Made by a program: the position numbers and the translations under genes. This document shows, piece after piece, positions 62,804-64,000 of a stretch of 64,000 bases of DNA (positions are counted from its first letter, which is position 1; every line of letters starts with the position of its first letter). Below the pieces are notes generated by a model. The model was not told the origin of the DNA. It was given only the letters and a program-made list of their open reading frames with translations, and made no database searches. Origin of the DNA: Pseudomonadota bacterium (GTDB lineage: Bacteria > Pseudomonadota > Gammaproteobacteria > Burkholderiales > Chitinibacteraceae); NCBI GenBank assembly GCA_018261735.1, contig JAGTRM010000006.1:1-64000 (forward strand), given 5' to 3'.

Positions 62804-64000
62804 TTATTCGATAGATAAGTCCGATGAGTCCTGATTGCGGTCCAATGAACAATGGATCGGCAAATAAATGGTAAAGGTAGTGCCCTTGCCAAGCTGGCTT
62901 TGCACTTCAAGTTTGCCGCCATGCTTTTTGATGATGCCGTGGGATACGGACAAGCCAAGACCGGTGCCTTCGCCGACAGGCTTGGTGGTGAAGAAAGGAT
63001 CGAAAATCTTGGCCATGTCTTCCGGGGCAATCCCCTTGCCGTCATCGCTAATCGATACCCACACCTCTTCGGCAAGACGGCCGCTGCGAATAACGATTTT
63101 TCCCCGCTCCGGAATGGCGTGTGCGGCGTTGATCAGAATATTCATGAAAACCTGGTTGATCTGGGACGGAATGCACTCAACCCGCGGCAGTTGCCCATAT
63201 TCGCGGACCACGACGGCCTTGTTCGCGAGTTCATTGCCCAACACGTTGAGCGTGCTTTCCAGGCCTTCATGAATATCTGTCCATTGCCATTCCGCGCTGC
63301 CGGCACGGGAAAAATCGCGCAGATCCTGAACGATCCGCTTGACCCGGGAAGCGCCGTCGATGGATTCGCTGATTAATGTGCCGACATCCTGGCGCAGATA
63401 ATCAAAGTCGATTTCCTTCCTCAATTGGGTGATATGCGCAAGCTGTTCCGAGACTTGATCCGGCGCGCCTGGAAAACTGCCGGCATAGGCATCGATCAAG
63501 TCCAGCAATTCATCCACGTAGCGCTTGAGAACAAAGAGATTGGAATTGATAAAACCGATTGGGTTGTTGATCTCATGGGCAACACCGGCCGCAAGTTGCC
63601 CGATGGAGGCCAATTTTTCCTGTTGAATTAATTGCGATTGCAGGTGTTTCAACTCTTCATGGGCACGCTCGATTTCCACGATCTTTTGCGCCAATTGAGA
63701 TTCTGCCCGTTTGCGTTCAACAATCTCGCGCTGCAGTTCCAGATTGGATGTTAAAAGGCTGTTGGAGGCAGCTTTAAGGCACTCGTTGATGCCGGACAGC
63801 TGCTCCGTTCTTTCTTCGACTTTGGCTTCCAGTTCATCGTGAGCATTCTGCAGCGCCGTTTCGCGTGCCTGCAGGTTATTGCCCATGGTCTGGAAATCGT
63901 TGGCCAGCTTGTGCAATTCGGCAAACGAAGTGGGAATGGTGGACATGGACTGGACCGGGGCAAAGTCGCCCACGGTCAGCGCATTGGCACTCAGGCTGAG
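62804..64000 (-). CDS. HAMP-domain sensor histidine kinase, C-terminal part (runs off right edge)
   Basis: The frame is open to base 64000 and continues beyond the window, so the sensor domain is missing. The 398 visible residues start in a HAMP-like segment (SANALTVGDFAPVQ, then SFAELHKLANDFQTMGNNLQARE). A coiled coil of about 75 residues follows, and then the H-box GVAHEINNPIGF (phospho-His) in HisKA. Next come N, D, F and G boxes of HATPase (NILINAAHA, DDGKGI, FDPFFTTKPVGEGTGLGLSV). The protein is cytoplasmic downstream of a presumed membrane sensor. No response regulator follows it in the window. Confidence 0.93.
   Translation of the reverse strand, partial: LSLSANALTVGDFAPVQSMSTIPTSFAELHKLANDFQTMGNNLQARETALQNAHDELEAKVEERTEQLSGINECLKAASNSLLTSNLELQREIVERKRAESQLAQKIVEIERAHEELKHLQSQLIQQEKLASIGQLAAGVAHEINNPIGFINSNLFVLKRYVDELLDLIDAYAGSFPGAPDQVSEQLAHITQLRKEIDFDYLRQDVGTLISESIDGASRVKRIVQDLRDFSRAGSAEWQWTDIHEGLESTLNVLGNELANKAVVVREYGQLPRVECIPSQINQVFMNILINAAHAIPERGKIVIRSGRLAEEVWVSISDDGKGIAPEDMAKIFDPFFTTKPVGEGTGLGLSVSHGIIKKHGGKLEVQSQLGKGTTFTIYLPIHCSLDRNQDSSDLSIE

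Overview
The window is a GC-rich (roughly 58-60% by eye), densely coded stretch of a proteobacterial chromosome, most likely a betaproteobacterium and possibly Neisseriales-like. The evidence is an EF-P with Arg32 next to its rhamnosyltransferase EarP, a free-standing RlmK methyltransferase, PhaB-type acetoacetyl-CoA reductase, a quinol-type NO reductase with an NsrR repressor, NodT/RND efflux genes and a hemA-prfA / grpE-dnaK-dnaJ neighbourhood. Genus-level placement is inference. I see no insertion sequence, prophage, CRISPR array or rRNA operon.

Layout. 1-832: 5' part of a three-PAS protein cut by the window edge. 833-1250: non-coding stretch with nested inverted repeats and a terminator. 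1291-7722: tetR-MFP-RND-OMF efflux operon (minus) with a palindromic operator. 7791-13010: housekeeping genes (TatD nuclease, PIG-L deacetylase, exonuclease/GIY-YIG protein, RlmK, CoaD, DUF4870). 13066-22604: a LysR regulator divergent from an eight-gene operon joining a complete Dpp-type ABC importer to a D-aminoacylase, a RidA deaminase and a D-serine-dehydratase-like PLP enzyme. 22731-26620: grpE-dnaK-dnaJ with two clear sigma-32 promoters. 26669-29014: hemA-prfA. 29160-29579: two identical tRNA-Gly genes and one tRNA-Cys. 30036-34281: a GGDEF-EAL protein and a periplasmic aspartic protease. 34365-38741: norB, nsrR and hemN, with two tandem NsrR boxes laid exactly over the norB promoter. 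38853-40006: GTP cyclohydrolase I paired with a short BLUF photoreceptor. 40129-50355: phaB, a PL2-like protein, flavoproteins, an acetyltransferase, a solute-binding protein, an EamA exporter, a host-attachment-family protein, a hexulose-phosphate-synthase-like enzyme and a YitT protein. 50375-53836: a large PAS/GGDEF/EAL protein. 54619-57938: pirin, azoR with a divergent LysR regulator and an intervening repeat-like element, and rluE. 58087-62588: icd, efp-earP and an MHS-family transporter. 62804-64000: a HAMP histidine kinase cut by the right edge.

How the genes fit together. The 14-22.6 kb operon reads as a self-contained route for importing N-acyl-D-amino acids or D-containing peptides, deacylating them, and then eliminating the D-amino acid while clearing the reactive enamine. 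The 34-39 kb block links NO sensing (NsrR) to NO reduction (NorB) and oxygen-independent haem synthesis (HemN). The folE-BLUF pair, divergent from norB, suggests light-linked pterin chemistry and is the least conventional association here. Several second-messenger proteins (two GGDEF-EAL, a PAS protein, a kinase) point to a sensory, environmentally versatile bacterium.
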